Assembly (NCBI GenBank): GCA_016718155.1
Contig: JADKEH010000009.1
Span: 62,001 to 126,000 of the forward strand
Direction: 5' to 3'
Length of the DNA stretch: 64,000 bases
From: Candidatus Rhodoferax randersensis
GTDB lineage: Bacteria > Pseudomonadota > Gammaproteobacteria > Burkholderiales > Burkholderiaceae_C
How positions within the stretch are numbered: the first letter of the stretch is position 1; each line of letters opens with the position of its first letter. The position numbers and the translations under genes are program-made. The notes beneath the pieces were generated by a model, which saw only the letters and a list, made by a program, of their open reading frames with translations, searched no databases and had not been told where the DNA came from. Shown in pieces: positions 53,196-62,640 of this stretch.

Positions 53196-53326
53196 CGTCA
53201 TTGCGCACGCAGTGAAGCAATCCAGGACTCCTGAATCCATGGACTGCCGCGCTGCGCTCGCAGTGACGCCATCTGGTTCAAGGTCCGTGTGCGGTTCAGA
53301 CCCGGAACTGGAGGCTCGCAATGACG
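53196..53326. repeat. CGTCATTGCG-type interspersed repeat, three half-copies
   Basis: The 412-bp spacer between the TonB receptor and the GGDEF-EAL gene contains CGTCATTGCGCACGCAG (53196) and its inverted partner CTGCGCTCGCAGTGACG ending at 53268, flanking AAGCAATCC/GGACTGC arms. A third inverted half, CTCGCAATGACG, is at 53315-53326. This is a miniature palindromic element. The remaining 53327-53594 shows no gene. Confidence 0.7.
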
Positions 53327-53594
53327 GGGCCGTTCTTGATGTCGGGTGGGAAAAAACTGCCCACTCCAGCTAGCGCAGAGCAAGAGTGGGGCGATATTCA
53401 CTTGGTGTCGGGCCCGGGTCGCCAAACGATCCGATAATGGGCGAAACGCATAAGAATTTCGACCAGGGTTAAACGACAGGTCCGCATTGCGGTCACTATG
53501 CGCTTGAGTATCCGAGCCCTGACAGGTCATTTTTTGTGCGCCCACGCAGCTGGGGGTCGGGTCGCCACGTACCCCTCTGTTCTTTGTTTGCATC

Positions 53595-56500
53595 ATGGTG
53601 CCCGTTGAGTCGCGACAGCCAATGACGCCGCGCGTGGTGGCGGTCCTGGTGTTTCTGTTGGCGTTGCTGGTTTGCGCCGTGGTGATCTGGTACGGCGCGG
53701 CCCATCCCGTTGGACCGGGCGACACCGGGCCACTGCAGGCCTGGGTGGCGTCGTGGGGTCTGTCGGCCAAGATGGCGGCCGCACTTGGGTTCAGCGTCGC
53801 GCTGGCCCTTTTGTTCAAACTCCTGAGTGACTTGCGCGCACACAAGCGCCATCTGGAGGCGCTGGTGGCAGTTCGCACGGCCGAGCTGGAAGCCAGTGAG
53901 ACCGATCTGAAACGTGCGCAGGCCGCGGGCCGTGTGGGTAGCTGGGCGCAAGACCTGACCCAGGGGCGCCTGACGCGCCAAAGCCCGGTGATTTGGTCGG
54001 CTGAGACCTACCGCATCTTTGGGGTTCCAGTCGGCACCGCCGTCGATTTGCAGATGTTCATGGACCACGTCCATCCCGATGACCGTGTCGAGTTGGAACA
54101 GCACTGGCGCCAGGCGATCAAGGGGCAGCGTTACGACCTTGAATTTCGCATTGTCGTGGGCGGGGAGGTGCGTCGCGCGCATAGCCAGCTTGACTTTGTG
54201 TTTGACCGAAACGGTCGCGCCGAGCGTTGCGTGGGTTCCTTGCAGGATGTCACCGAGCGCTGGCGCAACGACGTGGCGCAGCGCGTTGCCAAGGATCGTT
54301 TGACAGCATTGATCGAGGCCATTCCCGATGCCATCTTCTTCAAGGATGGACAGGGGCACTGGCTGATCACCAACGAGGCCGGCCAGCGTCGCTTCAAGTT
54401 GCAGGGTTTTGACTGGTACGGCAAGACCGATGGCCAAATGGCCGTCGAGCGACCGGGTTACCGCGAATTGCATCGGGCCTGCATCATCGAGGATGAAAAG
54501 GCGTGGAACTCGCCCGAACCCGTTCTGGTGCAACAGCGCATGGTCAACGAAGCTGGCGGCGTGCGCGTATTCGAAGTGCGCATGCTCGCGCTTCGTGACG
54601 ACGTGGGCGAGCGCCGCGCGCTGGTGGTGCTTGATCGGGAAATCACCAAGATCAGGCAAGCCGAGGTCGAGCTGCATAACGCCGTGGACGCGCTCAACGA
54701 CAGCCTGGAGCGGACCAAGTTGCTGCTTGACGCAGCACTCGATGCCGTCATCAACATGGACCAAGATGGTTGTGTGATCGGCTGGAACCACCAGGCCGAG
54801 GCCATCTTTGGCTATACCGCGGCACAGGCCATGGGGCGCGATGTCGCCGACTTGATCGTGCCGCCGCGCAGCCGACAGGCGCATCGGGACGGCATGGCGC
54901 GCTACATGCGCACGTCGACACCGACGATTATTGGGCGCCGGGTCGAGGTTATCGGCATGCGTGCCGACGGCTCCGAGTTCCCGATCGAACTGACGGTGGC
55001 GGCGCTGCAGCGCCATGGCGTGTTCACGTTTAGCGCGTATGTGCGTGACATCACCAGCCGCAAACTCGCCGAGGGGGAGTTGCGTATCGCGGCCGCGGCC
55101 TTCGATGCGCAGGAGGGGATGGTCATCACTGACCCGGATGGCACGATTGAGCGGGTCAACCAGGCCTTCACCGCGATCACCGGTTATTGCGCCGAAGAGG
55201 CTGTTGGTAAGAACACCAGCCTGCTCAAGTCGGGCCGACACAGCAGTGCCTTTTTTGGTGCGCTATGGCACGATCTTCTGCGCCATGGCGTCTGGCAGGG
55301 TGAATTGTGGAACCGGCGCAAGAACGGTGAGGTCTATCCGCAATGGTTGGGAATTTCGGCAGTTCGTGACGTGCAAGGTGAGGTCACGCACTATGTCGGC
55401 ATGCTGTCCGACATCACGGTTCGCAAGGCGGCCGAGGCAGAGATTCGGCAACTGGCGTTTTACGATTCGCTCACCAACTTACCCAACCGGCGAATGCTGA
55501 CCGACCGCCTGAAACAGGCCCTGGCCAGCGCCCGGCGCAACCAGAGCCACGGGGCCTTGCTGTTCATCGACCTGGATCACTTCAAGACCCTCAATGACAC
55601 CATGGGACACGCGCAAGGTGACTTCCTGCTGCAGCAGGTGGCCGGGCGTCTCAACGCCGCCATTCGTGAAGGTGACACTGTGGCGCGGCTGGGTGGCGAC
55701 GAATTCGTGGTGATGTTGCAGAACCTCGATGCCAACGTGACCGATGCCGCCAGCCAGGCCGAGGCGGTTGGCGAAAAGGTGCTTGCCGCGCTGAGGGCGC
55801 CTTACCAGTTCAACACGCTGGTGCACCACGGCAGTGCGAGCCTGGGCATCGCGCTGTTTGACGATCGGCATGACTCGGTCGATGAATTGCTCAAGCGTGC
55901 CGATCTGGCGCTGTACCAGGCCAAGGACGGCGGGCGCAACACGCTGCGATTCTTTGACCCGGACATGCAAGTGGCCGTGACCGCCCGTGCCGCGCTGGAG
56001 GTGGACCTGCGCTATGGCCTGGAGCATGACCAGTTGCGGCTGCACTACCAGCCGCAGGTGAACGATCAAGGCCGCTTGACCGGTGCCGAGGCATTGGTGC
56101 GGTGGCAGCACCCCGAGTATGGCCTGGTGATGCCTGGGCGTTTCATTTCGATGGCCGAGCAGACCGGGCTGATCCTGCCGCTTGGACACTGGGTTTTGGA
56201 GACGGCCTGTGCGCAGCTTGCGCAGTGGTCCCGGCAGGAGGCAACGGCGCACTTGACCCTGGCCGTCAATGTCAGTCCACGCCAGTTTCACCGCGAGCAT
56301 TTTGTGGACGAGGTGTTGGCCGTGCTCCAGAACACCGGCGCACCAGCGTCGCGCCTCAAGCTGGAATTGACCGAAAGTCTGCTGGTCAGTGACGTCGAAG
56401 ACATCATCCGCAAAATGGCCGCACTCAAGCGTCGCGGGGTGGGCTTCTCGCTGGACGATTTTGGTACCGGCTACTCGTCACTGACCTACCTCAAACGCCT

Positions 56501-56756
56501 GCCGCTGGACCAACTCAAGATCGACCAGTCATTCCTGTGTGATGCGCTGACCAACCCGGATGACGCGGCTATTGCCAGCGCCATCATTGCCCTGGGTCAG
56601 AGCCTGGGCATGATGGTGATCGCCGAAGGCGTGGAGACCCCCGACCAGCGCGACTTCCTGCGCGGGGAAGGCTGCTACAACTACCAAGGCTTTTTGTTTG
56701 GACATCCGGGTCCGATCGAGTCGCTGGCGCCCTGGATAGTTGGACCAAAGGGCTGA
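53595..56756 (+). CDS. Membrane PAS-GGDEF-EAL cyclic-di-GMP protein
   Basis: A 1053-residue signalling protein. Two N-terminal helices (about 13-33 and 59-78) precede four PAS-like domains (about 105-225, 235-355, 375-490 and 500-615). The GGDEF domain (about 620-785) has intact GGDEF and I-site REGD five residues before it. The EAL domain (about 795-1050) has GAEALVRW and DDFGTGYSSL. Both synthesis and hydrolysis of c-di-GMP look possible. The short periplasmic loop suggests redox, light or small-ligand sensing by PAS rather than an external ligand. No neighbours are cotranscribed. Confidence 0.93.
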   Translation: MVPVESRQPMTPRVVAVLVFLLALLVCAVVIWYGAAHPVGPGDTGPLQAWVASWGLSAKMAAALGFSVALALLFKLLSDLRAHKRHLEALVAVRTAELEASETDLKRAQAAGRVGSWAQDLTQGRLTRQSPVIWSAETYRIFGVPVGTAVDLQMFMDHVHPDDRVELEQHWRQAIKGQRYDLEFRIVVGGEVRRAHSQLDFVFDRNGRAERCVGSLQDVTERWRNDVAQRVAKDRLTALIEAIPDAIFFKDGQGHWLITNEAGQRRFKLQGFDWYGKTDGQMAVERPGYRELHRACIIEDEKAWNSPEPVLVQQRMVNEAGGVRVFEVRMLALRDDVGERRALVVLDREITKIRQAEVELHNAVDALNDSLERTKLLLDAALDAVINMDQDGCVIGWNHQAEAIFGYTAAQAMGRDVADLIVPPRSRQAHRDGMARYMRTSTPTIIGRRVEVIGMRADGSEFPIELTVAALQRHGVFTFSAYVRDITSRKLAEGELRIAAAAFDAQEGMVITDPDGTIERVNQAFTAITGYCAEEAVGKNTSLLKSGRHSSAFFGALWHDLLRHGVWQGELWNRRKNGEVYPQWLGISAVRDVQGEVTHYVGMLSDITVRKAAEAEIRQLAFYDSLTNLPNRRMLTDRLKQALASARRNQSHGALLFIDLDHFKTLNDTMGHAQGDFLLQQVAGRLNAAIREGDTVARLGGDEFVVMLQNLDANVTDAASQAEAVGEKVLAALRAPYQFNTLVHHGSASLGIALFDDRHDSVDELLKRADLALYQAKDGGRNTLRFFDPDMQVAVTARAALEVDLRYGLEHDQLRLHYQPQVNDQGRLTGAEALVRWQHPEYGLVMPGRFISMAEQTGLILPLGHWVLETACAQLAQWSRQEATAHLTLAVNVSPRQFHREHFVDEVLAVLQNTGAPASRLKLELTESLLVSDVEDIIRKMAALKRRGVGFSLDDFGTGYSSLTYLKRLPLDQLKIDQSFLCDALTNPDDAAIASAIIALGQSLGMMVIAEGVETPDQRDFLRGEGCYNYQGFLFGHPGPIESLAPWIVGPKG

Positions 56757-56894
56757 TGCTGGTCGCTGTCCGTCAGCGCCGGTGGGCGATTTGTCGCGCC
56801 GTCATGCAACCGGTCGCAAAGGGGGCGCCAAGGGCGGACTGGGTCACTACATTTGCTCCCAACGAGCCACACCGGCTTGCACGAAAGGGCCACC

Positions 56895-57125
56895 ATGCCG
56901 TACACCACAGACCGATCTACCCGCGTCATAGGGCTTGCCCTTGCACTGGGGGCGGCACTCGCCATTCACGGCACGATGCTGTGGGGCTTCGACGGCGTCG
57001 CCGCGCAGGCCGCCGCCACATGCGCGGCTGACAACACTACGACGGCCGTCTCCCGACCTGCTACTTCGAAGCAGTCAGAACCGAGCACAACGGGCACAGT
57101 GTCCAAGTCCCCAATATCGGCTTGA
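56895..57125 (+). CDS. Small exported protein, hypothetical
   Basis: A 76-residue frame with AAAGGG 7 nt before the ATG and a hydrophobic segment (about residues 11-31, VIGLALALGAALAIHGTMLWG) that could be a signal or anchor. The mature part is Thr/Ser/Ala-rich with a single Cys and no known motif. It occupies most of the otherwise empty 56757-57212 spacer. The family is not recognised. Confidence 0.45.
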   Translation: MPYTTDRSTRVIGLALALGAALAIHGTMLWGFDGVAAQAAATCAADNTTTAVSRPATSKQSEPSTTGTVSKSPISA

Positions 57126-57212
57126 CGGAGTGTTCGGGCTTGCGGTCAACGTGCCCGTTCACCCGTTTGTAGACACCACAGGCCCGCATGGCGCGGCGCT
57201 TGCGACCGGACT

Positions 57213-57851
57213 TCAAGGGGCAAGGCGCTCGCGCAGCCAGCCGCCATCGGCTTGGGGCGTGTAGCGCAGGCGGTCATGCAGGCGGCTCTTGCGGCCTTGC
57301 CAGAATTGCCATTGCTGCGCTTGCAGCCGGTAGCCACCCCAGTGCGGCGGGCGCGGCGGCTGCAGCAGAAATTGGGCGCCGTATTTGGCTGCATTGGCCA
57401 CCAGCACGCTGCGCCCGGAGATCACCTGGCTTTGGGGGGAGGCCCAGGCGCCGATGCGTGAGTCCAGCGGGCGGGTGTGGAAGTAGGCGTCGCTCTCTTC
57501 GTTGCTGACCTTTTGCACCAGGCCTTCGATGCGCACCACGCGCTCCAATTCGACCCAGTGGAATTGCAGCGCGGCATAGGGGTTGCCGGCCAGTTCCTGG
57601 CCCTTGCGGCTGGCGTAGTTGGTGTACCAGACGATGCCCTGCGCATCAAAACCCTTGATCAACACCACCCGGGTGCTCGGGCGCAGGTCGCTGCCGACGG
57701 TGGCCAGTGTCATGGCATTGGGCTCGGGCACTTCGGCGGCGATGGCTTCGTGCAGCCACTGGTCAAACTGCTGCAGGGGGTCGCTGTGCGAGGCGCTCTC
57801 ACTGAGTTCATGGCGCTCGTAGCTCTTTCGCAGGTCGGCTATATTGGTCAT
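57213..57851 (-). CDS. pdxH: Pyridoxine/pyridoxamine 5'-phosphate oxidase
   Basis: A 212-residue FMN enzyme that makes pyridoxal 5'-phosphate. The N-terminal ADLRKSYERHEL, FMN contacts RVVLIKGFDAQGIVWYTNYASRKG split across the first sheet, HWVELERVVRIEG, the RIGAWASPQSQVI loop and the C-terminal RLRYTPQADGGWLRERLAP all match. The length is normal. It diverges from xdhC with a 52-bp spacer. Confidence 0.95.
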   Translation of the reverse strand: MTNIADLRKSYERHELSESASHSDPLQQFDQWLHEAIAAEVPEPNAMTLATVGSDLRPSTRVVLIKGFDAQGIVWYTNYASRKGQELAGNPYAALQFHWVELERVVRIEGLVQKVSNEESDAYFHTRPLDSRIGAWASPQSQVISGRSVLVANAAKYGAQFLLQPPRPPHWGGYRLQAQQWQFWQGRKSRLHDRLRYTPQADGGWLRERLAP

Positions 57852-57903
57852 GACGACAGTATAGAAACTTGTGCCAATTGCCTTGCGGCTGAAGGATGGG
57901 TAG

Positions 57904-58893
57904 ATGGAAAGTCTCGATTTAAGAGTGTTGGCCGATGCCTTGGCCTGGAAGCGGGCCGGCCACGCTGTGACACTGGTGACAGTGGTTGAAACCTGGGGCA
58001 GCGCGCCGCGCCCGCCGGGCGCCTTGCTGGCGGTGCGTCATGACGGCGTGGTCAGCGGCTCGGTGTCGGGCGGCTGCGTCGAGGACGACCTGATCGCGCG
58101 CACCAAGGCCGCACTGCAGGGCGGGCGCGCTGGCGCAGGCGACGGCGCCAGCAGTCTGCCCAATACCATCGCCTACGGCGTGACCAAGGAAGAAGCCGCG
58201 CGTTTTGGCCTGCCCTGTGGCGGCACCCTGCGGTTGGTGCAGGAGCCCTTGCACGACATGGGCTGGGTTGAGCAACTGTTAGCCCGGACGGCCGCGCACG
58301 AACTGGTGGCACGCACACTGGACCTGTCCACGGGTGCCGTGACGCTGGCAAGCGCGCAGCGCGGCCAGGCCATGCAGTTCGATGGCCAGAGCCTGACCAC
58401 CGTGTTTGGCCCCAAGTGGCGCTTGCTGCTGGTGGGCGCCGGGCAGTTGTCGCAGGCGGTGGCGCAGATCGCGGCCATGCTCGATTTCGAGGTGCTGATC
58501 TGCGATCCGCGCGAGGAGTACGCCGCCACTTTGGACTTGGCCAGTCTGGGTGCACGGCGCGTGCCGGGCATGCCCGACGATGTGGTGCGCGAACTCAAGC
58601 CCGACGCCCACACGGCGGTGGTGGCGCTGAGCCACGACCCCAAGCTCGATGACATGGCCCTGATGGAGGCCTTGAAGTCGCCTGCCTTCTATGTTGGCGC
58701 CTTGGGCTCGCGGCGCAACCAGGCCAACCGCAAGCAACGTCTGGCCGAGCACTTTGACGTCACGCCCGACGAATTGGCGCGCCTGCATGGGCCAGTTGGG
58801 CTGGCGATCGATGCCAAGACCCCGGCCGAGATTGCGGTGTCGGTGGTGGCGCAGATGGTGCAGGTCAAGAACGCCAGGCCGAACCCTCAATGA
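57904..58893 (+). CDS. xdhC: XdhC/CoxI-family molybdenum-cofactor insertion factor
   Basis: A 329-residue chaperone that loads and sulfurates molybdenum cofactor for xanthine-dehydrogenase-type enzymes. The N-terminal XdhC_CoxI domain contains TWGSAPRPPGA and GSVSGGCVEDDLI (about residues 28-60); the C-terminal Rossmann domain starts LLLVGAGQLSQAVAQIA (about 174) and ends in the GSRRNQANRKQRL block. No molybdenum hydroxylase gene lies in the window. It overlaps the mocA-like gene by 4 nt. Confidence 0.9.
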   Translation: MESLDLRVLADALAWKRAGHAVTLVTVVETWGSAPRPPGALLAVRHDGVVSGSVSGGCVEDDLIARTKAALQGGRAGAGDGASSLPNTIAYGVTKEEAARFGLPCGGTLRLVQEPLHDMGWVEQLLARTAAHELVARTLDLSTGAVTLASAQRGQAMQFDGQSLTTVFGPKWRLLLVGAGQLSQAVAQIAAMLDFEVLICDPREEYAATLDLASLGARRVPGMPDDVVRELKPDAHTAVVALSHDPKLDDMALMEALKSPAFYVGALGSRRNQANRKQRLAEHFDVTPDELARLHGPVGLAIDAKTPAEIAVSVVAQMVQVKNARPNPQ

Positions 58894-59471
58894 GCTCGTT
58901 CCCAGCCGTCCCGATCCAGCTCAACGCCCCCACCGTTATCGTGCTGGCGTCTGGCCGGGGTGAGCGCTTTGTTGCCTCAGGTGGTACCAGCCACAAGTTG
59001 CAGGCACTGCTCGACGGCCAGACTGTGCTGGCGCGTACGCTGGCTGCGGTGCGTGACAGCGGTTTGCCCTGGCACCTGGAGGATGCCGGCCATGCGGGCA
59101 TGGGTGACTCCATCGCGGCGGCGGTGCGCGCTACGCCACGCGCGCAGGGGTGGCTGATCCTGCCTGGCGACCTGCCACTGGTGCAGGCCCAGACTTTGCT
59201 CGCCGTGGCGGCCGCGCTGCAGGAGCACGCGGCTGTGGTGCCGGTATTTCAGGGGCAACGTGGTCATCCGGTAGGTTTTGCTAGGCAGTGTGGCTTGGCA
59301 CTTGCCGGCCTGGTGGGAGACAAGGGTGCGGGCGGCGTTTTGAGGGCACAGGCAGCCATCGAAATCATAGTGAATGACGAAGGCTGCGTGGCCGATATCG
59401 ACACCCTGACCGACCTGCAGCGGGCCAGCCAACTGCTGGCCAACCGGTGCTCTGCCGCTGGGCCGCGCTAA
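58890..59471 (+). CDS. mocA: MocA-like molybdenum-cofactor nucleotidyltransferase
   Basis: A 193-residue NTP transferase that probably adds CMP to molybdopterin for hydroxylases. It has LASGRGERF (about residue 16) with the nucleotide-binding loop, KLQALLDGQTVL, the GMGDSIAAAV motif and LPGDLPLV. The segment between the first helix and GMGDSIA is about 40 residues shorter than in E. coli MocA, so a beta strand and helix are missing or replaced. The overlap with xdhC supports the cofactor role. Confidence 0.8.
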   Translation: MSSFPAVPIQLNAPTVIVLASGRGERFVASGGTSHKLQALLDGQTVLARTLAAVRDSGLPWHLEDAGHAGMGDSIAAAVRATPRAQGWLILPGDLPLVQAQTLLAVAAALQEHAAVVPVFQGQRGHPVGFARQCGLALAGLVGDKGAGGVLRAQAAIEIIVNDEGCVADIDTLTDLQRASQLLANRCSAAGPR

Positions 59472-59619
59472 AGCTGCTTGCCTGTGTTGATTCATTCCAC
59501 GCCTTCTGCATTCCGTCCGCTTGCGCTGGCTCATTCAGAGGGCTGGCGGTAGTCTTGCAACCATTCCCGCACGACCGACCCGTTGTGCGACCTCTAACTT
59601 GCAGCAAGCGGCCAGAAAC

Positions 59620-61731
59620 ATGTTCAAAGCAATTGGTGACCTCATTCACAAGACGCCCTGGTGGGGCCTGATTCTGGGCGGCGTGACCACTTTGGGCCTG
59701 TTGGTGTTGTTCGCCCTGCCGATCCACGTGATCCGGTTGTCCGACAGCGGCTCGACGTCGGCCGAAAACCGCGCCATCCAGCGCGAGATCAACCTGGCCT
59801 TTGGTGACCGTGCCCTCAACCTGGCCAAAGGCGTGGTCAGCGCCATGAAGGAGCGGGCCACCGAACCCGAGCGCCAGCGCGAGCTTAGCCGCGCACTGGC
59901 CGAGATCGAGCGGGCCCGCGATGAACTGGTCCGCGCGCAGAACGAGGTCAATGATGTGGTCCGGGAAAGCGCCCGCGAGGCCGCGCAATCGGCACTGGAA
60001 ACCGCCACCAATGCCGCCGACTCGGCGCTCGAGGCCGCGGTCGAAGCACGTCAGGCCGTCGAAGAGGCCAAGAACGACGCAATTGAAAGATTGCGCGACA
60101 AGGGCGTGGACGTGGGCGCCACGCTCAAGTCCTTTGACCAGTTGATCGCGTCGGCGCGCGAGAATGAGAAGTCGGCCCGCGAGGCGCTGGCGGCGATGCG
60201 TCGACTGCAGCACAGCGCTACGCACCCGGATGAGCCGTCGCGCCCACTGGTCGCGCCTCCACCGTCACCAACGCCACCAGCGCTACCCATCCCGCCTGTT
60301 GCGGGGAAAGCAGCGCCTCCAAGCCCGCCCGCGGTGCCGGCGATGCCCGACTCTCCCCAGCTTGGCGCCAGCGGTGCCAAGTCGGGTGCTTCCATCAGCA
60401 TCCGTTTGGGCAACCCAGGGGCGGGCTCCGGTGCGACGCTGGTGCTGTCGCCCGAAGTCAGGGGTGACATCCGTGCCAAAGTGACCCATGACGTGTGGCG
60501 CGTAGCAGTGGGTTCGGCGCTGATACTGGCGTTCATTCCCTTGTTTGTGATGTTGCTGATTGCCAAGTACTTCATCGGCCGTTCGCGGCGCGCGCTGGCC
60601 CTGGCTGATCGCAAGACCCGCGAGGCCGAGCAGAGCAATGTCAGCCGCCAGGTCACCGAGGCGCGCTTACAGGCCCTGCAGGCGCAAGTGGAGCCGCACT
60701 TCTTGTACAACACGCTGGCCAACGTGCAGGCTCTCAACGAGGTCGATCCGCCAGCGGCCAACCAGATGGTGGGTCACCTGATCCAGTACCTGCGGGCTTC
60801 CCTGCCCAAGATGCGCGAGAGCACGTCCACGGTCGGACAGGAGCTTGAACTGGTGCGCGCCTACCTCAACATCCTGCAGATGCGTATGGGCTCGCGCCTG
60901 GTGTTCGATATCAGCGCGCCGGACGATGTGCTGGCCTGTGCTTTCCCACCGATGATGTTGCCTTCGTTGGTGGAAAACGCCATCAAGCACGGCCTGGAGC
61001 CGCAACGCGAGGGCGGCCGCATCGATGTGGTGGTCCAGCGCTTGCTGCAAAGCGATGGCGAGTACTTGTGTGTGCAGGTGAAGGACACCGGCAAGGGCCT
61101 GAGTGACGCGCCGGTGCAGGCCGGCGGCGGCCTTGGTCTGACGAATCTGCGTGAGCGTTTGGTCGCAATCTATGGTGCCAGGGGGCGTTTCTCGATCATC
61201 GCCAACGAGCCTTGTGGCGTGGTCGCCACCGTGGAGGTGCCGCTGCAAACCAGCGCGCAGTACCAGTCGGCCCAGAGCCACGTCAGCGCCCCGGTGGCAC
61301 AGGACCAGCCCAGGCCAGGCGTGCGACCCAAGGGCTGGCGGCGCTTCTGGGACGCCACCAGCAAGACCCACAGCGTATGGGTTACCTTGCTGGCGCGCCT
61401 GTTCATTGTGCTGATGGTTGGCTTGGCGGTGCTTCTGTTGCTGGCCTTTGTCGGGTTGGTGACGGGTTGGCTGCCAGTGGAGATGGGCGATCTGCAGATT
61501 GACGGCCTGGAAGGTTTGGCGCTGGGCTCGGTCGGCTTGCTGCTGGGCTTTGGTGCGGCGGCGCTGGCCGTGGCGCTCGTGGTGGCGGTCATTTACGGCC
61601 TGGGCTTTCTGTTCGCGGGGCTGCTGATCTTCATTCCGGCGGTGATTTTGGTATCGCTGTTTCCGGTGCTGTCGCCGTTCATCCTGATTGGTCTGGGCGT
61701 GTGGTGGCTGTTGAAGAAACGACGTGCCTGA
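59620..61731 (+). CDS. LytS/YehU-type histidine kinase with C-terminal membrane domain
   Basis: A 703-residue kinase. TM1 is at about 14-37; an Ala/Glu/Arg-rich periplasmic coiled coil follows (about 50-200), then a Pro-rich linker (207-245) and TM2 (293-318). The His_kinase domain has phospho-acceptor His360 in VEPHFLYNT and an ATPase with NAIKHG (453-458) and GGGLGLTNLRERL (502-514). Unusually, residues 586-698 form four more hydrophobic helices after the ATPase, ending in KKRRA. The start at 59620 is set by TM1. It is followed 38 bp later by a LytTR regulator, forming a two-component pair. Confidence 0.88.
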   Translation: MFKAIGDLIHKTPWWGLILGGVTTLGLLVLFALPIHVIRLSDSGSTSAENRAIQREINLAFGDRALNLAKGVVSAMKERATEPERQRELSRALAEIERARDELVRAQNEVNDVVRESAREAAQSALETATNAADSALEAAVEARQAVEEAKNDAIERLRDKGVDVGATLKSFDQLIASARENEKSAREALAAMRRLQHSATHPDEPSRPLVAPPPSPTPPALPIPPVAGKAAPPSPPAVPAMPDSPQLGASGAKSGASISIRLGNPGAGSGATLVLSPEVRGDIRAKVTHDVWRVAVGSALILAFIPLFVMLLIAKYFIGRSRRALALADRKTREAEQSNVSRQVTEARLQALQAQVEPHFLYNTLANVQALNEVDPPAANQMVGHLIQYLRASLPKMRESTSTVGQELELVRAYLNILQMRMGSRLVFDISAPDDVLACAFPPMMLPSLVENAIKHGLEPQREGGRIDVVVQRLLQSDGEYLCVQVKDTGKGLSDAPVQAGGGLGLTNLRERLVAIYGARGRFSIIANEPCGVVATVEVPLQTSAQYQSAQSHVSAPVAQDQPRPGVRPKGWRRFWDATSKTHSVWVTLLARLFIVLMVGLAVLLLLAFVGLVTGWLPVEMGDLQIDGLEGLALGSVGLLLGFGAAALAVALVVAVIYGLGFLFAGLLIFIPAVILVSLFPVLSPFILIGLGVWWLLKKRRA

Positions 61732-61769
61732 ACCGGCTTGAACCAGCGCGAACCTGCGAAACTACACGT

Positions 61770-62540
61770 ATGAACCACACTGCCGTCATTGCCGAAGATG
61801 AACCGATCCTGCGCGCACAGCTCAAGGCCAAGCTGGCCAGGTTGTGGCCAGAGTTGAGCATCGTGGCCGAGGTTGGCGACGGTGAGGCGGCGCTGGAGGC
61901 CATTGACGAGCACCGGCCGCAGTTGGCGTTTCTGGACATCCAGATGCCCGAAATGACCGGCGTGGAGGTGGCCAAGAGTCTGGCGGCCAACCGCGACCTG
62001 CGTTGCCATGTGGTGTTTGTCACGGCGTTTGACCAGTATGCGGTGCAGGCCTTCGAGGCCAACGCGGTCGATTACGTCTTGAAGCCTTATTCGGACGAAC
62101 GCTTGCAGGCTGCGGTCGAGCGCCTCAAGGAGCGGCTTGCGGTAGTGCCCGCGCCCACGCAAGACCTGGGTGCGCTGGTGGCGCAGTTGTCGGCCAAGCT
62201 CACACCCGGTGCGGAGCAACTCAAGTGGATCAAGGCCAGCGTCGGCACCCAAATGCGACTGATTTCGGTGGACGACGTGCTGTTCTTTCAGGCCGATGAG
62301 AAGTACACGCTGGTTGCCACCAAGGACTTTGACACCCTGATCCGCACGCCGATCAAGGAACTTCTGGAGGGCCTGGACGGCAACAAGTTCTGGCAGATCC
62401 ACCGCTCAACCATCGTCAACGCCACCGCCATCGACGTGGTGACGCGCGATTTCCGTGGTCAGGCCTCGGTGAAGATCAAGGGTCGTCCCGAAAACTTGGT
62501 GGTGAGCCGGCCGTTCTCGCACTTGTTCAAGCAGATGTAG
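61770..62540 (+). CDS. LytTR-family response regulator
   Basis: A 256-residue DNA-binding regulator. The REC domain (1-120) has the acidic AEDEP pair, Asp56 in LAFLDIQMPEMTG, Thr in FVTAFDQ and Lys in LKPYSDE. The LytTR domain (about 148-250) has LISVDDVLFFQADEKYT and the WQIHRSTIVN signature. It should receive phosphate from the kinase encoded just upstream and bind direct repeats at target promoters; targets are unknown. Confidence 0.93.
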   Translation: MNHTAVIAEDEPILRAQLKAKLARLWPELSIVAEVGDGEAALEAIDEHRPQLAFLDIQMPEMTGVEVAKSLAANRDLRCHVVFVTAFDQYAVQAFEANAVDYVLKPYSDERLQAAVERLKERLAVVPAPTQDLGALVAQLSAKLTPGAEQLKWIKASVGTQMRLISVDDVLFFQADEKYTLVATKDFDTLIRTPIKELLEGLDGNKFWQIHRSTIVNATAIDVVTRDFRGQASVKIKGRPENLVVSRPFSHLFKQM

Positions 62541-62625
62541 TCCGCAGGTCAAGGGGGCGGGCTTTGGTAACCGTTTCGTAACGGCCGTGCCACCGGTGGG
62601 GCGGTTTCGGCGGTACCATGCGGTA

Positions 62626-62640
62626 TGTAATTAAGTTACC
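62626..62640. promoter_or_regulatory. HexR-like operator upstream of edd
   Basis: TGTAATTAAGTTACC matches the HexR site known in proteobacteria (TGTAATTAAATTACA) at 13 of 15 positions and lies 7 bp before the edd ATG. HexR (RpiR family) represses Entner-Doudoroff genes until 2-keto-3-deoxy-6-phosphogluconate appears. Two direct GTAAC half-sites also occur just upstream, near 62568-62583. Confidence 0.55.

Noticed and set aside
53496..55241. 581-residue open frame opposite the GGDEF-EAL gene
   Set aside because: Shadow; the sense strand has PAS, GGDEF and EAL domains.
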